From positions 1 to 39,034 of the forward strand of contig CAIOTF010000044.1 in the NCBI GenBank assembly GCA_903861125.1: a stretch of 39,034 bases of DNA. The letters run 5' to 3'. A program made the translations under genes and the position numbers. A model generated the notes under the pieces. The model was not told where the DNA came from. It searched no databases and saw nothing but the letters and a program-made list of their open reading frames with translations. Shown one piece after another: positions 26,755 through 35,573 of this stretch (positions are counted from its first letter, which is position 1; each line of letters starts with the position of its first letter). The DNA is from an uncultured Ignavibacteriota bacterium. Lineage in GTDB: Bacteria > Bacteroidota > Ignavibacteria > UBA10030 > UBA8401.

Positions 26755-27903
26755 ATGTCAAAACAAAAGTTGATCATTCTCTCCACGGTCTTCATCGATG
26801 TACTGGGATTCGGTATCGTTATTCCCATACTTCCGTTTTATCTTACTGAATTCGGCGCCTCTGCACTCACAATCACGGTTCTCTTTTCGGTCTTTTCACT
26901 CTGTGCATTTCTCAGCTCTCCGCTGTTAGGCGCGATTTCGGATAGAATCGGCCGCCGTCCGATCTTACTGCTCTCAATTTTTTCCACTTCCATCGGTTGG
27001 TTTGTCTTTGCCAGTGCTATTTCAATCCCATTTTTATTCCTTGGCAGGATAATCGACGGCCTCGCGGCAGGGAATTTTACCACTGCACAAAGTTATCTTG
27101 TTGACATATCGAAAAATGACGAAAAAGAACGGGTCAAAAATCTCGGAATTATTGGCGCTACATTTGGGATCGGATTCATTTTAGGACCGATGGTTGGCGG
27201 CGTTCTGAGTAAAATATCACACGCATTTCCTTTTTATTTTGCCGGCGGAATGGCGCTGATCAATGGCATCTCTGCCTTCTTCTTTCTTGAAGAATCAAAT
27301 CATGACCGAAGCACCAAACCGTTGCGGTATAATCCACTCGGACCAATTCTGCGGGCCTTTCGGTCCGAAGCACTTCGTTCGTTGTATCTTAAATGGTTCC
27401 TGGTCTGTCTGTCATTCGTGATTGTGAATACGGTTTTTGCGTTGTTCATGCAAAAGGCATTTAACTATAACGCTCTGCAGACGGGAATCCTATTTACGAT
27501 CATGGGAATCGTTATAGCGATCAATCAAACGCTGCTGCTCAATAAATTCTGGATGAAGCGGTTCACGAACAATCAATTGGAACTGATCATGCTTGCAATG
27601 ATGATCATCGGGTTATCTCTTGCTGCATCTCAGAACCTGATTCTGTTCTTTTTTGCTCTTCCGTTTGTCGGTACATGTCAGGCTGTCTATCGTGTTGTTA
27701 TCGCCAATGAAGCGATCAAGCATGCTGAGCCGACAATGAAGGGTGAAATAATGGGAATGACAGCATCGGTAATGACAGGAGCAATGGTGGTCAGTCCGAT
27801 CGCCGCCGGCGTACTTTTTCAAGTGAATATCTCTCTTCCGTTCATTACAGGAGCACTGTTTGTTTTGGCGGCGTTCATCGTCTCCTATAAAAATTCAACT
27901 TGA
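26755..27903 (+). CDS. MFS drug-type exporter (DHA1 family), 382 aa
   Basis: A 12-helix major facilitator of the drug:H+ antiporter-1 / TetA-like group in the inner membrane. It shows the MFS motif A between helices 2 and 3 (GAISDRIGRRPILL) and the antiporter motif C in helix 5 (GATFGIGFILGPMVGGVL). The first helix (STVFIDVLGFGIVIPILPFYL) is typical of TetA/MdtG relatives. It would export an unknown drug-like or metabolite substrate in exchange for protons. Resistance to tetracycline cannot be claimed. No Shine-Dalgarno precedes the ATG. The next gene begins 57 bases downstream in the same direction, so they may be co-transcribed. Confidence 0.88.
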   Translation: MSKQKLIILSTVFIDVLGFGIVIPILPFYLTEFGASALTITVLFSVFSLCAFLSSPLLGAISDRIGRRPILLLSIFSTSIGWFVFASAISIPFLFLGRIIDGLAAGNFTTAQSYLVDISKNDEKERVKNLGIIGATFGIGFILGPMVGGVLSKISHAFPFYFAGGMALINGISAFFFLEESNHDRSTKPLRYNPLGPILRAFRSEALRSLYLKWFLVCLSFVIVNTVFALFMQKAFNYNALQTGILFTIMGIVIAINQTLLLNKFWMKRFTNNQLELIMLAMMIIGLSLAASQNLILFFFALPFVGTCQAVYRVVIANEAIKHAEPTMKGEIMGMTASVMTGAMVVSPIAAGVLFQVNISLPFITGALFVLAAFIVSYKNST

Positions 27904-27959
27904 TTTCTTACTACTGTTTCAGTATCTACTATCCAATCTTAACCAAGAGGAGGAATGTA

Positions 27960-29432
27960 ATGGCGTCAAAACTGTTTATCGTTAAACCATTGAAAGACTT
28001 GATGGCGGATTCGCAGGATCAGGCACACGCATTGAAACGAACGCTTGGGCCGGTTAATCTTACTTTGCTTGGGATCGGTGCAATTATAGGTGCAGGTCTA
28101 TTTGTCCGTACGGCAGCAGCAGCAGCCGAACATGCAGGACCGGCAGTCACTATTTCGTATATCGTTGCCGCTATCGGCTGTGCATTTGCTGGATTATGTT
28201 ATGCAGAATTTGCTTCATCGATACCGATTGCCGGAAGCGCGTACACGTATTCGTATGCAACTTTGGGTGAATTTGTAGCATGGATAATCGGATGGGATCT
28301 GATTCTTGAATATGCGTTCGGCGCAGCAACGGTGGCTATCGCATGGTCAGAATATCTTAATAAATTGCTCGCAAATTGGAACATGCAGATTCCGTTTGAA
28401 TGGAGTCACTCTCCTTTTGAAACTTCTTTTACAGGCGTCAGTGGGATTATTAATCTCCCCGCAATACTAATCCTTTTTCTGATCACGCTCCTTCTCATAC
28501 GCGGAACACAGGAATCAGCATTCGTCAACGGAATAATTGTTGTCATTAAAGTTTCCATCGTATTATTATTTATCGGTTTCGGATGGGCGTACATCAATCC
28601 AATGAATCATACTCCGATGATACCTGAAGCAACAACCATAAAATCGCATCTCGGATCTACCATCAACTTCGGCGGCATTATGGGAATCTTAGGAGGTGCA
28701 GGCGTTGTCTTCTTTGCCTTCATCGGCTTTGATGCCGTTTCGACGGCCGCTCAAGAAGCAAAAAATCCCGCACGCGACATGCCCATCGGTATTCTTGCCT
28801 CACTGGCAGTTTGTACGGTGCTGTATATTCTATTTTCCTACGTTCTGACCGGCATTGCACCCTACACCGATTTCAGGATCGCCGGAAAAGAAGCGTCAGT
28901 AGCGTATGCAATTTTACATTACATGCCGGGCTTTGAATGGCTCGCATTGTTAATTACCGTTGCCATACTTGCAGGATTTTCTTCGGTAATTCTTGTTATG
29001 CTTCTCGGTCAAACCCGCGTGTTCTATTCAATGTCGCGAGATGGTCTGGTACCTGGAATTTTCTCCGACGTTCATCCAAAATACCGAACACCATATAAAT
29101 CCAACATGGTCTTTTTCCTTTTTGTGGGAACATTCGCTGCATTCATTCCTGGAAGCGTTACCGGAGACATGACGAGCATCGGAACCTTGTTTGCGTTCGT
29201 CCTGGTCAGCGCCGGAGTCTGGATCATGCGCGTAAAAAATCCCGATATGGTCCGTGGATTTAAGACACCGTTGGTCCCACTCGTTCCGATATTGGGAATT
29301 CTTGTCTGTGCCGCTATGATCTTCGGTTTAGGATTAGAAAATTGGGTACGCTTGGGAATATGGCTTATCATCGGCTTTGTGATCTATTTTACCTACAGTA
29401 TTAAACACAGCAGATTGCAAAAACAGCAATGA
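27960..29432 (+). CDS. APC-superfamily amino-acid permease, CAT-like, 490 aa
   Basis: ATG at 27960 is chosen because AGAGGAGGAA lies just upstream; an in-frame ATG at 27900 overlaps the previous gene and has no such site. The protein has 12 or more helices and the consensus first helix LLGIGAIIGAGLFV. Helix 6-region residues FFAFIGFDAVSTAAQEAKNPARDMP are typical of cationic amino-acid transporters (CAT/YfnA-like). Likely proton-linked uptake of an amino acid; specificity unknown. It is followed by a strong terminator at 29461. Confidence 0.9.
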   Translation: MASKLFIVKPLKDLMADSQDQAHALKRTLGPVNLTLLGIGAIIGAGLFVRTAAAAAEHAGPAVTISYIVAAIGCAFAGLCYAEFASSIPIAGSAYTYSYATLGEFVAWIIGWDLILEYAFGAATVAIAWSEYLNKLLANWNMQIPFEWSHSPFETSFTGVSGIINLPAILILFLITLLLIRGTQESAFVNGIIVVIKVSIVLLFIGFGWAYINPMNHTPMIPEATTIKSHLGSTINFGGIMGILGGAGVVFFAFIGFDAVSTAAQEAKNPARDMPIGILASLAVCTVLYILFSYVLTGIAPYTDFRIAGKEASVAYAILHYMPGFEWLALLITVAILAGFSSVILVMLLGQTRVFYSMSRDGLVPGIFSDVHPKYRTPYKSNMVFFLFVGTFAAFIPGSVTGDMTSIGTLFAFVLVSAGVWIMRVKNPDMVRGFKTPLVPLVPILGILVCAAMIFGLGLENWVRLGIWLIIGFVIYFTYSIKHSRLQKQQ

Positions 29433-29460
29433 TGCCAATGCATTCATGCTGACTTTCTAT

Positions 29461-29498
29461 GCCCGCACAGTTTTTAAAAAACTGGCGGGCTTTTTTTT
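29461..29498 (+). terminator. Rho-independent terminator
   Basis: GCCCGC-A-CAGTTTTT (29461-29475) pairs with AAAAACTG-GCGGGC (29476-29490), with one bulged A. Eight T follow. It lies 28 bases after the CAT-like permease stop and only 24 bases before the next ATG. Confidence 0.92.
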
Positions 29499-29522
29499 AT
29501 CACCATAACAATCCACTGAATT

Positions 29523-30983
29523 ATGAGTGCACAACAAAAAGAATTCAAACAGAGTCTTGGACTTCTCGATTCAACAATGATCGTCATCGGTTCAATGATC
29601 GGTTCCGGCATTTTTATCGTCAGCGCCGATATCGCCCGCACTGTCGGTTCCCCCGGAATGCTGCTGATCGTCTGGCTGATCACAGGATTCATAACCTTAA
29701 CGGCTGCTCTCAGTTACGGAGAATTGGCTGGTATGATGCCGCACGCAGGCGGACAATATGTGTATCTACGTGAAGCATATAATCCGCTTGTAGGATTTTT
29801 ATATGGTTGGACAGTCTTTACAGTTATTCAAACAGGAACGATAGCCGCCGTGGGTGTTGCGTTCGCCAAATTTACCGCAGTACTCTTCCCATGGTTCAGC
29901 GAACAGCATATTCTTTTTTCTCTGTTGGGATTCAACATCAGCGCTGCACAGATCCTGGCGATCGTCAGCATCATAATTTTAACCGCTATCAATCTCACCG
30001 GCATTAAAGAAGGAAAGATTGTACAAAATATTTTTACTTTCGCAAAAACGTTTGCTCTTGTTGCAGTGATCTTTTTGGGAATATTCGTTGCACGAAATTC
30101 CGAAGCGATCACGGCAAATTTTTCTAATTTTTGGGATGCTCACTGGACAACGATGAAAGATGGAAAGATTATTTCCATAGAATCGCTAGTGGGATGGAAA
30201 CTTATTGCCGCAATCGGTGTTGCAATGGTCGGTTCTCTCTTTTCAAGTGATGCGTGGAACAATATCACCTTTACTGCCGGCGAAGTGATCAATCCCAAAA
30301 AGAACATTCCTCTCAGTTTAGCAATCGGCACAGGAATAGTTACGCTACTCTACATTCTTGCAAATATAGCGTACATCGTAGTGCTGCCAGTTGTCGGAAA
30401 TCCTGATGCTACCGACGTTATAGGCCGAGGGATACAATTTGCAACGTCCGACAGAGTAGGTACTGCAACCATTGCCGTTCTGTACGGCGAAACTGCTGCA
30501 GTCGGTATGGCGATACTGATCATGATATCAACATTCGGCTGCAACAATGGTCTTATTCTTGCCGGTGCACGTGTGTATTATGCAATGGCGAAAGATAAAT
30601 TATTTTTTAAGAAAGCAGGTGAATTAAATTCACATTCCGTTCCTGCATGGGCTTTGGTCGTTCAGGCAGTCTGGGCAAGTCTGCTCTGCCTTTCCGGTAA
30701 TTATGGCGATCTTCTTGACTATGTTATTTTTGCCGTACTGATATTCTATATCCTTACCGTCGGCGGAATTTTTATTCTTCGCAGAAAAAGACCGGATGTA
30801 GAACGGCCTTACAAAGCATTCGGCTATCCTGTGATACCGGCAATTTATATTGCACTCGCGACACTGATCTGCGCGATTCTTCTGATCTACAAGCCGACAT
30901 TCACGTGGCCGGGATTAGGGATTGTCGCAACCGGTATACCGGTATATTTCATCTGGAATAAACTTTCACGTAACGCAGAATAG
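29523..30983 (+). CDS. APC-superfamily amino-acid permease/exchanger, LAT-like, 486 aa
   Basis: A second APC permease, of a different subfamily from the one before it. The first helix reads MIVIGSMIGSGIFIV and helix 3 begins GGQYVYLREAYNPLVGFLYGW. Helix 6 reads LFSSDAWNNITFTAGEVINPKKNIP. This pattern is that of the LAT/SteT group of amino-acid exchangers and permeases. It sits in the inner membrane; the substrate is not evident. The strong terminator ends 24 bases before the start codon. The gene must therefore use read-through or a promoter overlapping the hairpin; I see no clear promoter or ribosome site. The next gene starts 13 bases downstream, so the two are co-transcribed. Confidence 0.9.
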   Translation: MSAQQKEFKQSLGLLDSTMIVIGSMIGSGIFIVSADIARTVGSPGMLLIVWLITGFITLTAALSYGELAGMMPHAGGQYVYLREAYNPLVGFLYGWTVFTVIQTGTIAAVGVAFAKFTAVLFPWFSEQHILFSLLGFNISAAQILAIVSIIILTAINLTGIKEGKIVQNIFTFAKTFALVAVIFLGIFVARNSEAITANFSNFWDAHWTTMKDGKIISIESLVGWKLIAAIGVAMVGSLFSSDAWNNITFTAGEVINPKKNIPLSLAIGTGIVTLLYILANIAYIVVLPVVGNPDATDVIGRGIQFATSDRVGTATIAVLYGETAAVGMAILIMISTFGCNNGLILAGARVYYAMAKDKLFFKKAGELNSHSVPAWALVVQAVWASLLCLSGNYGDLLDYVIFAVLIFYILTVGGIFILRRKRPDVERPYKAFGYPVIPAIYIALATLICAILLIYKPTFTWPGLGIVATGIPVYFIWNKLSRNAE

Positions 30984-30996
30984 TTTCGATACGACA

Positions 30997-32256
30997 ATGG
31001 CCATATCATTCTTACTCATCGTTCCTTTTATACTTCTGTTGCTGATGATAGCATTAGCGCCGCTTTTCTTTTCTGAATGGTGGAGCAGCCATTATCCGAA
31101 AGTATCACTATCGCTCGGCGCTTTCGTGATTGCCTATTACGTGCTGTACCTCCAATCACATGAAATAGTCCTGCACACTGCCACAGAATATACCAGTTTC
31201 ATTGTCTTGATCGGTTCACTGTTCATCGTTTCAGGCGGGATCCATATCTCAACGAAGGATCTGACAAATCCGAAAGAAAATGTTCTGCTTTTACTCGTCG
31301 GCGCCATTCTTGCGAATTTATTGGGGACAACCGGCGCGTCAATGCTGCTTATTCGTCCATGGATCAAAATGAACAAGGCGCGTATTCAGCCGTATCATAT
31401 TGTCTTTTTTATTTTTATCGTTTCCAATGTCGGCGGCTCGCTCACACCAATCGGTGATCCACCGCTGTTTCTCGGATATCTGAAAGGGATCCCTTTTCTG
31501 TGGATAACATCTCGGGCATTCCCGATGTGGTGCACAGCGGTCGGATTGCTACTCCTGATTTTCTATATTTTGGACACAAAGAATTTCCAACTACAAAAAA
31601 AGTCGGTCATCAAAGAAATTGAACAGACCGATGTTTGGAAAATCGACGGACTTGCTAACTTTCTTTTTTTAGGAATTATTCTGCTTGCCGTTTTCATAGA
31701 ATCGCCTCACTTCTTGCGAGAAGGAGTTATCATAATAGCAACAATAGCCTCCTACATTTCCACAAAGAAAACCATCCACACTGCAAATCATTTTTCGTTC
31801 CACCCAATACAGGAAGTGGCGATCTTATTCGCGGGTATTTTTGCTACCATGATTCCTGCGTTGGAACTATTACGAGTGCAGGCACAAACCGCAACTACCC
31901 TGACACCGACTTTTTTTTATTGGAGCACTGGAATTTTATCCAGTTTTCTGGATAATGCACCAACCTATCTCAGCTTTTACAGTGTCGCTGTTGGAAACTT
32001 GAATCCGTCCGGCACAATACCAATACCTGAATTACTCCAACACCCGTCTTTTTCTTCTTCCATTATTGCAATAAGTATCGGGGCTGTTTTTTTTGGAGCC
32101 AATACATATATAGGCAATGGACCAAATTTTATGGTGAAATCTATTGCTGATCATTACAAAGTATCAACTCCATCATTTCTTCGGTATATCACACATTATA
32201 CAATACCATTCCTGCTTCCTGTTCTATTTGTTGTCTGGCTACTGTTTTTTTATTGA
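30997..32256 (+). CDS. NhaD/ArsB-type sodium:proton antiporter-like membrane protein, 419 aa
   Basis: ATG at 30997 is preferred; an in-frame ATG at 30922 would overlap the permease gene by 62 bases. The product has 10-12 hydrophobic helices. The re-entrant loop motif NVGGSLTPIGDPPLFLGYL belongs to the ion-transporter (IT/ArsB-NhaD) superfamily, and LSSFLDNAPTYLSFY is the matching second half-repeat motif. Family members annotated as sodium:proton antiporters expel Na+ in exchange for H+. Ion specificity here is inference. It follows the permease by 13 bases and precedes hppA, a proton pump that could feed it. Confidence 0.85.
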   Translation: MAISFLLIVPFILLLLMIALAPLFFSEWWSSHYPKVSLSLGAFVIAYYVLYLQSHEIVLHTATEYTSFIVLIGSLFIVSGGIHISTKDLTNPKENVLLLLVGAILANLLGTTGASMLLIRPWIKMNKARIQPYHIVFFIFIVSNVGGSLTPIGDPPLFLGYLKGIPFLWITSRAFPMWCTAVGLLLLIFYILDTKNFQLQKKSVIKEIEQTDVWKIDGLANFLFLGIILLAVFIESPHFLREGVIIIATIASYISTKKTIHTANHFSFHPIQEVAILFAGIFATMIPALELLRVQAQTATTLTPTFFYWSTGILSSFLDNAPTYLSFYSVAVGNLNPSGTIPIPELLQHPSFSSSIIAISIGAVFFGANTYIGNGPNFMVKSIADHYKVSTPSFLRYITHYTIPFLLPVLFVVWLLFFY

Positions 32257-32296
32257 AGAAGTATTTCCCGACATTGAAAAATAAATCAATGGACTC

Positions 32297-32327
32297 ATTG
32301 TTCTTTAGAATTTAAATTGTATATTTA
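32297..32327 (+). promoter_or_regulatory. Candidate promoter of hppA
   Basis: ATTG (32297-32300), 19 bases, then TATATTTA (32320-32327) fits the Bacteroidetes TTTG/TAnnTTTG pattern loosely. The same bases can be read as TTGTTC-N16-TATATT of ordinary sigma70 type. Either reading gives a leader of about 45 bases before the ATG at 32381, which is preceded by AGGAAT. Confidence 0.4.
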
Positions 32328-32380
32328 GCCCTGAAATTAAAGTAATTAACCCATTTTTCACAACCAACCAATAGGAATCT

Positions 32381-34540
32381 ATGGAACTAACGTTAATTCT
32401 TGGAATCAGTGTCCTTGGTCTGCTTTTTGCCATGTATCTGATTCGTGACGTGCTGAAACGCGACACCGGGACAGCCGCCATGCAGGAAATCTCGAATGCG
32501 ATCAAAGCAGGAGCAGAAGCTTTCTTACGTCGTCAAAACAGGACGATCGCTTACCTCTCCGTTGTGCTTGCCGCATTAATATATATCCTTTATGCTTTCG
32601 TTCGCACACCGAACGTACATGATCCGGCATCCGTAAGTATGCTTGCCCTTTGGACAACGTTGTCCTTCGTCCTCGGCGCGGCCTGCTCAGTTGCAGCCGG
32701 ATATATGGGAATGTGGGTTGCAATTCGTTCGAACATTCGTACAGCTGCTGCTGCAACAAAGGGTATGAACGGCGCACTACAAACCGCACTTCGCGGCGGC
32801 GCAGTTTCCGGATTCTTTGTTGTAGCATTGAGTCTGCTCGGTGTTGCCGGATTATTTACGGTGGTCGATAAACTGGGTATCGTCTCCGATGTTTCAAAAA
32901 TTCCGTTGCTAATTGTTGGTTATGGTTTCGGCGCTTCGTTCGTTGCACTTTTCGCACAACTTGGCGGCGGTATCTATACAAAAGCAGCTGACGTTGGCGC
33001 AGATCTTGTTGGTAAAGTTGAAGCAGGTATACCGGAAGATGATCCGCGCAATCCTGCAGTTATTGCCGACTTGGTTGGCGATAACGTAGGCGATTGTGCC
33101 GGCCGCGGTGCTGATCTATTTGAATCAACCGCAGCGGAAAATATCGGTGCCATGATCCTTGCTGCGGGCTTGTACCGTGCAAATACAGAAACTTTTGAGA
33201 CACATGGTTTAACATTACTCGGCGTTCTTCTCTTCCCTCTTGTTGCTCGGGCATTTGGTATCATTGCATCAATAGTCGGCGTAATGATGGTAAAAACGAA
33301 TGAAAAAGAAGATCCCATGAACGCGCTTAACCGCGGTTTCTACATCACCGCATCGCTTGCCATGGTCGGATTCTACATTGCATCCAAATGGCTTCTCGGC
33401 GATACTTACTATTTTAATTTCTTCATCGCCGGAGTTATTGGTGTGTTAACATCGCTCGCATTTGTTTTTATAACACAATATTACACGGAATATAAATACC
33501 GTCCCGTACAATCAATTGCAGAAGCGTCAAAGACAGGTCCTGCAACAAACATCATTGCCGGTATCGCTGTTGGGATGGAATCAACGGGATATCCTGTACT
33601 TGTTATAGGCATAGCGCTTATTTCCTCATATTTTCTTGGCGAAACATCCGGTCTGAAAGATGCAGGATTATTTGGAACGGCAGTGGCAACAATGGGTATG
33701 CTCGGAACTGCTGCATATATTCTTGCTATGGACACATTCGGTCCGATCACGGATAATGCCGGCGGTATAGTTGAAATGTCACATCAGTCCGAAGAGATCC
33801 GCCGCAAGACCGATCGTCTTGATGCAGTCGGTAACACAACGAAAGCATTGACGAAAGGATATGCCGTTGGTTCAGCAGCTCTTGCAGCATTTCTTCTCTT
33901 CTCAGCTTATTTCGATGAAGTACGTAACTATGGTTTCAATTTAACTCATATCGATCTTTCTAAACCGGCAGTGTTTGTCGGCGCAATGCTTGGCGCTATG
34001 CTCGTGTTCCTCTTCTCGTCACTTGCTATCAAAGCGGTTGGACGGGCTGCCTACGCGATCATCAACAACGTGCGAGAACAATTCAAGAACAACCCGGGCA
34101 TTATGCTGGGTACCTCGAAACCGGATTATGGCCAATGCGTTGATATCGTTACGCAAGCCGCGCTGAAAGCAATGATTCTGCCTGGTGTTCTTGTTGTCGC
34201 AATGCCTATTGCGGTCGGAATGCTGTTCAAATGGTTGTTCATTTCAACCGGAAGTCCTGCAAATGGTGCAAGCGGCGCTGAAGTTGTCGGCGGATTTTTA
34301 ATGGTCGGAACGATCACCGGAATTCTTATGGCACTCTTCCTGAACAACGGAGGCGGTGCATGGGATAACGCGAAGAAATTCGTTGAAGTGGAGAGTAAAA
34401 AAGGAACTGATTGGCATAAAGCAACCGTCGTTGGCGACACCGTCGGCGATCCGTTCAAAGATACAGCTGGTCCTTCGCTTCACGTGTTGATAAAATTACT
34501 TTCAACGATCACACTGGTAATGGCTCCGTTGTTTATTTAG
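32381..34540 (+). CDS. hppA: Membrane-bound proton-translocating pyrophosphatase, 719 aa
   Basis: An integral inner-membrane enzyme that couples hydrolysis of PPi to ion pumping. The substrate-site motif is clear (GGGIYTKAADVGADLVGK, then DDPRNPAVIADLVGDNVGD). The second acidic cluster near residues 450-480 (DTFGPITDNAGGIVEM) and the C-terminal VVGDTVGDPFKDTAGPS are also present. Lys488 in GNTTKA is at the position where K+-independent pyrophosphatases have Lys and K+-dependent ones have Ala. Since known Na+-pumping forms are K+-dependent, a K+-independent H+ pump is expected. The full 16-helix length is normal. It has its own candidate promoter upstream and terminator downstream. Confidence 0.96.
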   Translation: MELTLILGISVLGLLFAMYLIRDVLKRDTGTAAMQEISNAIKAGAEAFLRRQNRTIAYLSVVLAALIYILYAFVRTPNVHDPASVSMLALWTTLSFVLGAACSVAAGYMGMWVAIRSNIRTAAAATKGMNGALQTALRGGAVSGFFVVALSLLGVAGLFTVVDKLGIVSDVSKIPLLIVGYGFGASFVALFAQLGGGIYTKAADVGADLVGKVEAGIPEDDPRNPAVIADLVGDNVGDCAGRGADLFESTAAENIGAMILAAGLYRANTETFETHGLTLLGVLLFPLVARAFGIIASIVGVMMVKTNEKEDPMNALNRGFYITASLAMVGFYIASKWLLGDTYYFNFFIAGVIGVLTSLAFVFITQYYTEYKYRPVQSIAEASKTGPATNIIAGIAVGMESTGYPVLVIGIALISSYFLGETSGLKDAGLFGTAVATMGMLGTAAYILAMDTFGPITDNAGGIVEMSHQSEEIRRKTDRLDAVGNTTKALTKGYAVGSAALAAFLLFSAYFDEVRNYGFNLTHIDLSKPAVFVGAMLGAMLVFLFSSLAIKAVGRAAYAIINNVREQFKNNPGIMLGTSKPDYGQCVDIVTQAALKAMILPGVLVVAMPIAVGMLFKWLFISTGSPANGASGAEVVGGFLMVGTITGILMALFLNNGGGAWDNAKKFVEVESKKGTDWHKATVVGDTVGDPFKDTAGPSLHVLIKLLSTITLVMAPLFI

Positions 34541-34555
34541 TTTTTCAATCTGTAA

Positions 34556-34589
34556 AATCCCCGAAGTGAAAAAGACTTCGGGGATTTTT
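34556..34589 (+). terminator. Rho-independent terminator of hppA
   Basis: AATCCCCGAAGT (34556-34567) pairs perfectly with ACTTCGGGGATT (34575-34586) around a 7-base loop. The T-run begins within the 3' arm (34585-34589). It starts 16 bases after the hppA stop. Confidence 0.92.
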
Positions 34590-34728
34590 ATTTGCTGTTA
34601 AAAATATTTCTTGGGAAAAAACCAAAATTTTTTTATATTAGTAACAGTGTAATGATAGATTCAGTTGAAATACGTAAGTGATTTTAGCAGTTTCATGCGA
34701 TTTTCGTTCTTTGTGTTTTAATAGTTTC

Positions 34729-34801
34729 GGACAGGTAGCTCAGTTGGTAGAGCAACGGCCTGAAAAGCCGTGTGTCGCCGGTTCAATCCCGGCTCTGTCC
34801 A
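34729..34801 (+). tRNA. tRNA-Phe (anticodon GAA)
   Basis: A complete 73-base cloverleaf. The acceptor arm GGACAGG pairs with TCTGTCC (one G-U). The D-arm is GCTC..GAGC, the anticodon arm is ACGGC-CTGAAAA-GCCGT with GAA at 34-36, and the T-arm is GCCGG-TTCAATC-CCGGC. The discriminator base is A. The 3' CCA is not encoded, so it must be added after transcription. Confidence 0.98.
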
Positions 34802-34809
34802 CAAACAAA

Positions 34810-34833
34810 AAAATCCCGCGAAAGCGGGATTTT
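34810..34833. terminator. Bidirectional terminator shared by tRNA-Phe and lexA
   Basis: AAAATCCCGC / GCGGGATTTT, a perfect 10-bp stem with a GAAA loop, lies 8 bases after the tRNA. Read leftward it follows the lexA stop by about 25 bases and gives a run of seven T. It can therefore end both convergent transcripts. Confidence 0.85.
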
Positions 34834-34858
34834 CTGTTTTGAGCAATAGCTATAAAAA

Positions 34859-35506
34859 CTAAGATGCTTTTTTATACTTCACAGAATCATCGATCTTTTT
34901 CTTATCAATTGAACGTATCATTCCCACCACAACTCCGACGATCTTAAATAGTTCGTCATGTCTGCTCACTTCTATCGGCTTATACTTACTGTTTGCAGGC
35001 ACCAAACGAACCGTATTACCATCCCGCTCATACCATTTTACCGTTGGTTCACCTTCTACTAATGCAACAACCATTCTGCCCGTCCTTGCCTCGATTTTCG
35101 GATCAACAAAGAGCAGATCGCCGGTTTCCAAATTTGCATCCTTCATGCTGTCCCCTCTCACATACAGTCCGAAAACATCATCCGACCCGGAGATATATTT
35201 CTTGATCTCAAACGTATCGACAATATTTTCCTGCGACATAAAAGGAGTCCCCGCAGGAACATAACCATAGATTGGAATACCTTTCGGCCGCACATTCAGC
35301 AATTCGATGCCTCGGGAGATATTCGGAATGTATTTCAAGGCCTGCTTCCTGTCCAACGTCAGCAGATGCGAGCGGACGGCATTCAAGTTCACCTTGAGTT
35401 TTGCGGCAAGTTCCGCAAGAGTTGGCGGAATATTGTTCTCCTCAATATATTCTTTTACAAGATTGAGAACTTTTTGCTGTGCTTTGGTAAGAGGTTTATT
35501 TTCCAT
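34859..35506 (-). CDS. lexA: LexA repressor, SOS regulator, 215 aa
   Basis: Represses DNA-damage genes and cleaves itself when activated by RecA. Residues 5-70 are the winged helix DNA-binding domain (LTKAQQKVLNLVKEYIEENNIPPTLAELAAKL is the characteristic first part). Residues about 77-200 are the S24 peptidase domain. The cleavage bond is Ala85-Gly86 (GYVPAGTPF). The catalytic Ser120 (RGDSM) and Lys157 (PTVKW) are both present, so it should be active. The recognition helix reads NLNAVRSHLLTL rather than the E. coli sequence. Yet the upstream operator is E. coli-like (see 35528-35545). No Shine-Dalgarno is visible. It has its own promoter. Confidence 0.97.
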   Translation of the reverse strand: MENKPLTKAQQKVLNLVKEYIEENNIPPTLAELAAKLKVNLNAVRSHLLTLDRKQALKYIPNISRGIELLNVRPKGIPIYGYVPAGTPFMSQENIVDTFEIKKYISGSDDVFGLYVRGDSMKDANLETGDLLFVDPKIEARTGRMVVALVEGEPTVKWYERDGNTVRLVPANSKYKPIEVSRHDELFKIVGVVVGMIRSIDKKKIDDSVKYKKAS

Positions 35507-35527
35507 AGGGATACTGTAATTATGAAC

Positions 35528-35545
35528 ACTGTAATAATATACAGT
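35528..35545. promoter_or_regulatory. LexA box (SOS operator) in the lexA promoter
   Basis: ACTGTAATAATATACAGT is an 18-base inverted repeat of the CTGT-N8-ACAG type known from gamma-proteobacterial SOS boxes. An extra ACTGT half-site lies at 35513-35517. The box covers the -10 element of lexA, so autorepression is expected. Confidence 0.85.
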
Positions 35546-35564
35546 ACTTGATGGATGGTGTCAA
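35536..35564 (-). promoter_or_regulatory. Sigma70-type promoter of lexA
   Basis: On the minus strand TTGACA (complement of 35559-35564), a 17-base spacer and TATATT (complement of 35536-35541) match the housekeeping consensus closely. The predicted start is near 35529, about 23 bases before the ATG. Confidence 0.8.
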
Positions 35565-35573
35565 GCGAAAAGT

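Noticed and set aside
26755-27903. Tetracycline resistance gene tetA
   Set aside because: Motifs A and C define only the DHA1 exporter group; nothing identifies tetracycline as substrate.
27900-27959. Upstream start for the CAT-like permease
   Set aside because: The strong ribosome site before 27960 and the family N-terminus favour the shorter start; the longer one overlaps the MFS stop.
27904-27959. Riboswitch before the amino-acid permease
   Set aside because: The leader is only 56 bases and shows no stable hairpin.
30922-30996. Upstream start for the antiporter-like gene
   Set aside because: It would overlap the permease gene by 62 bases and adds a polar leader atypical for the family.
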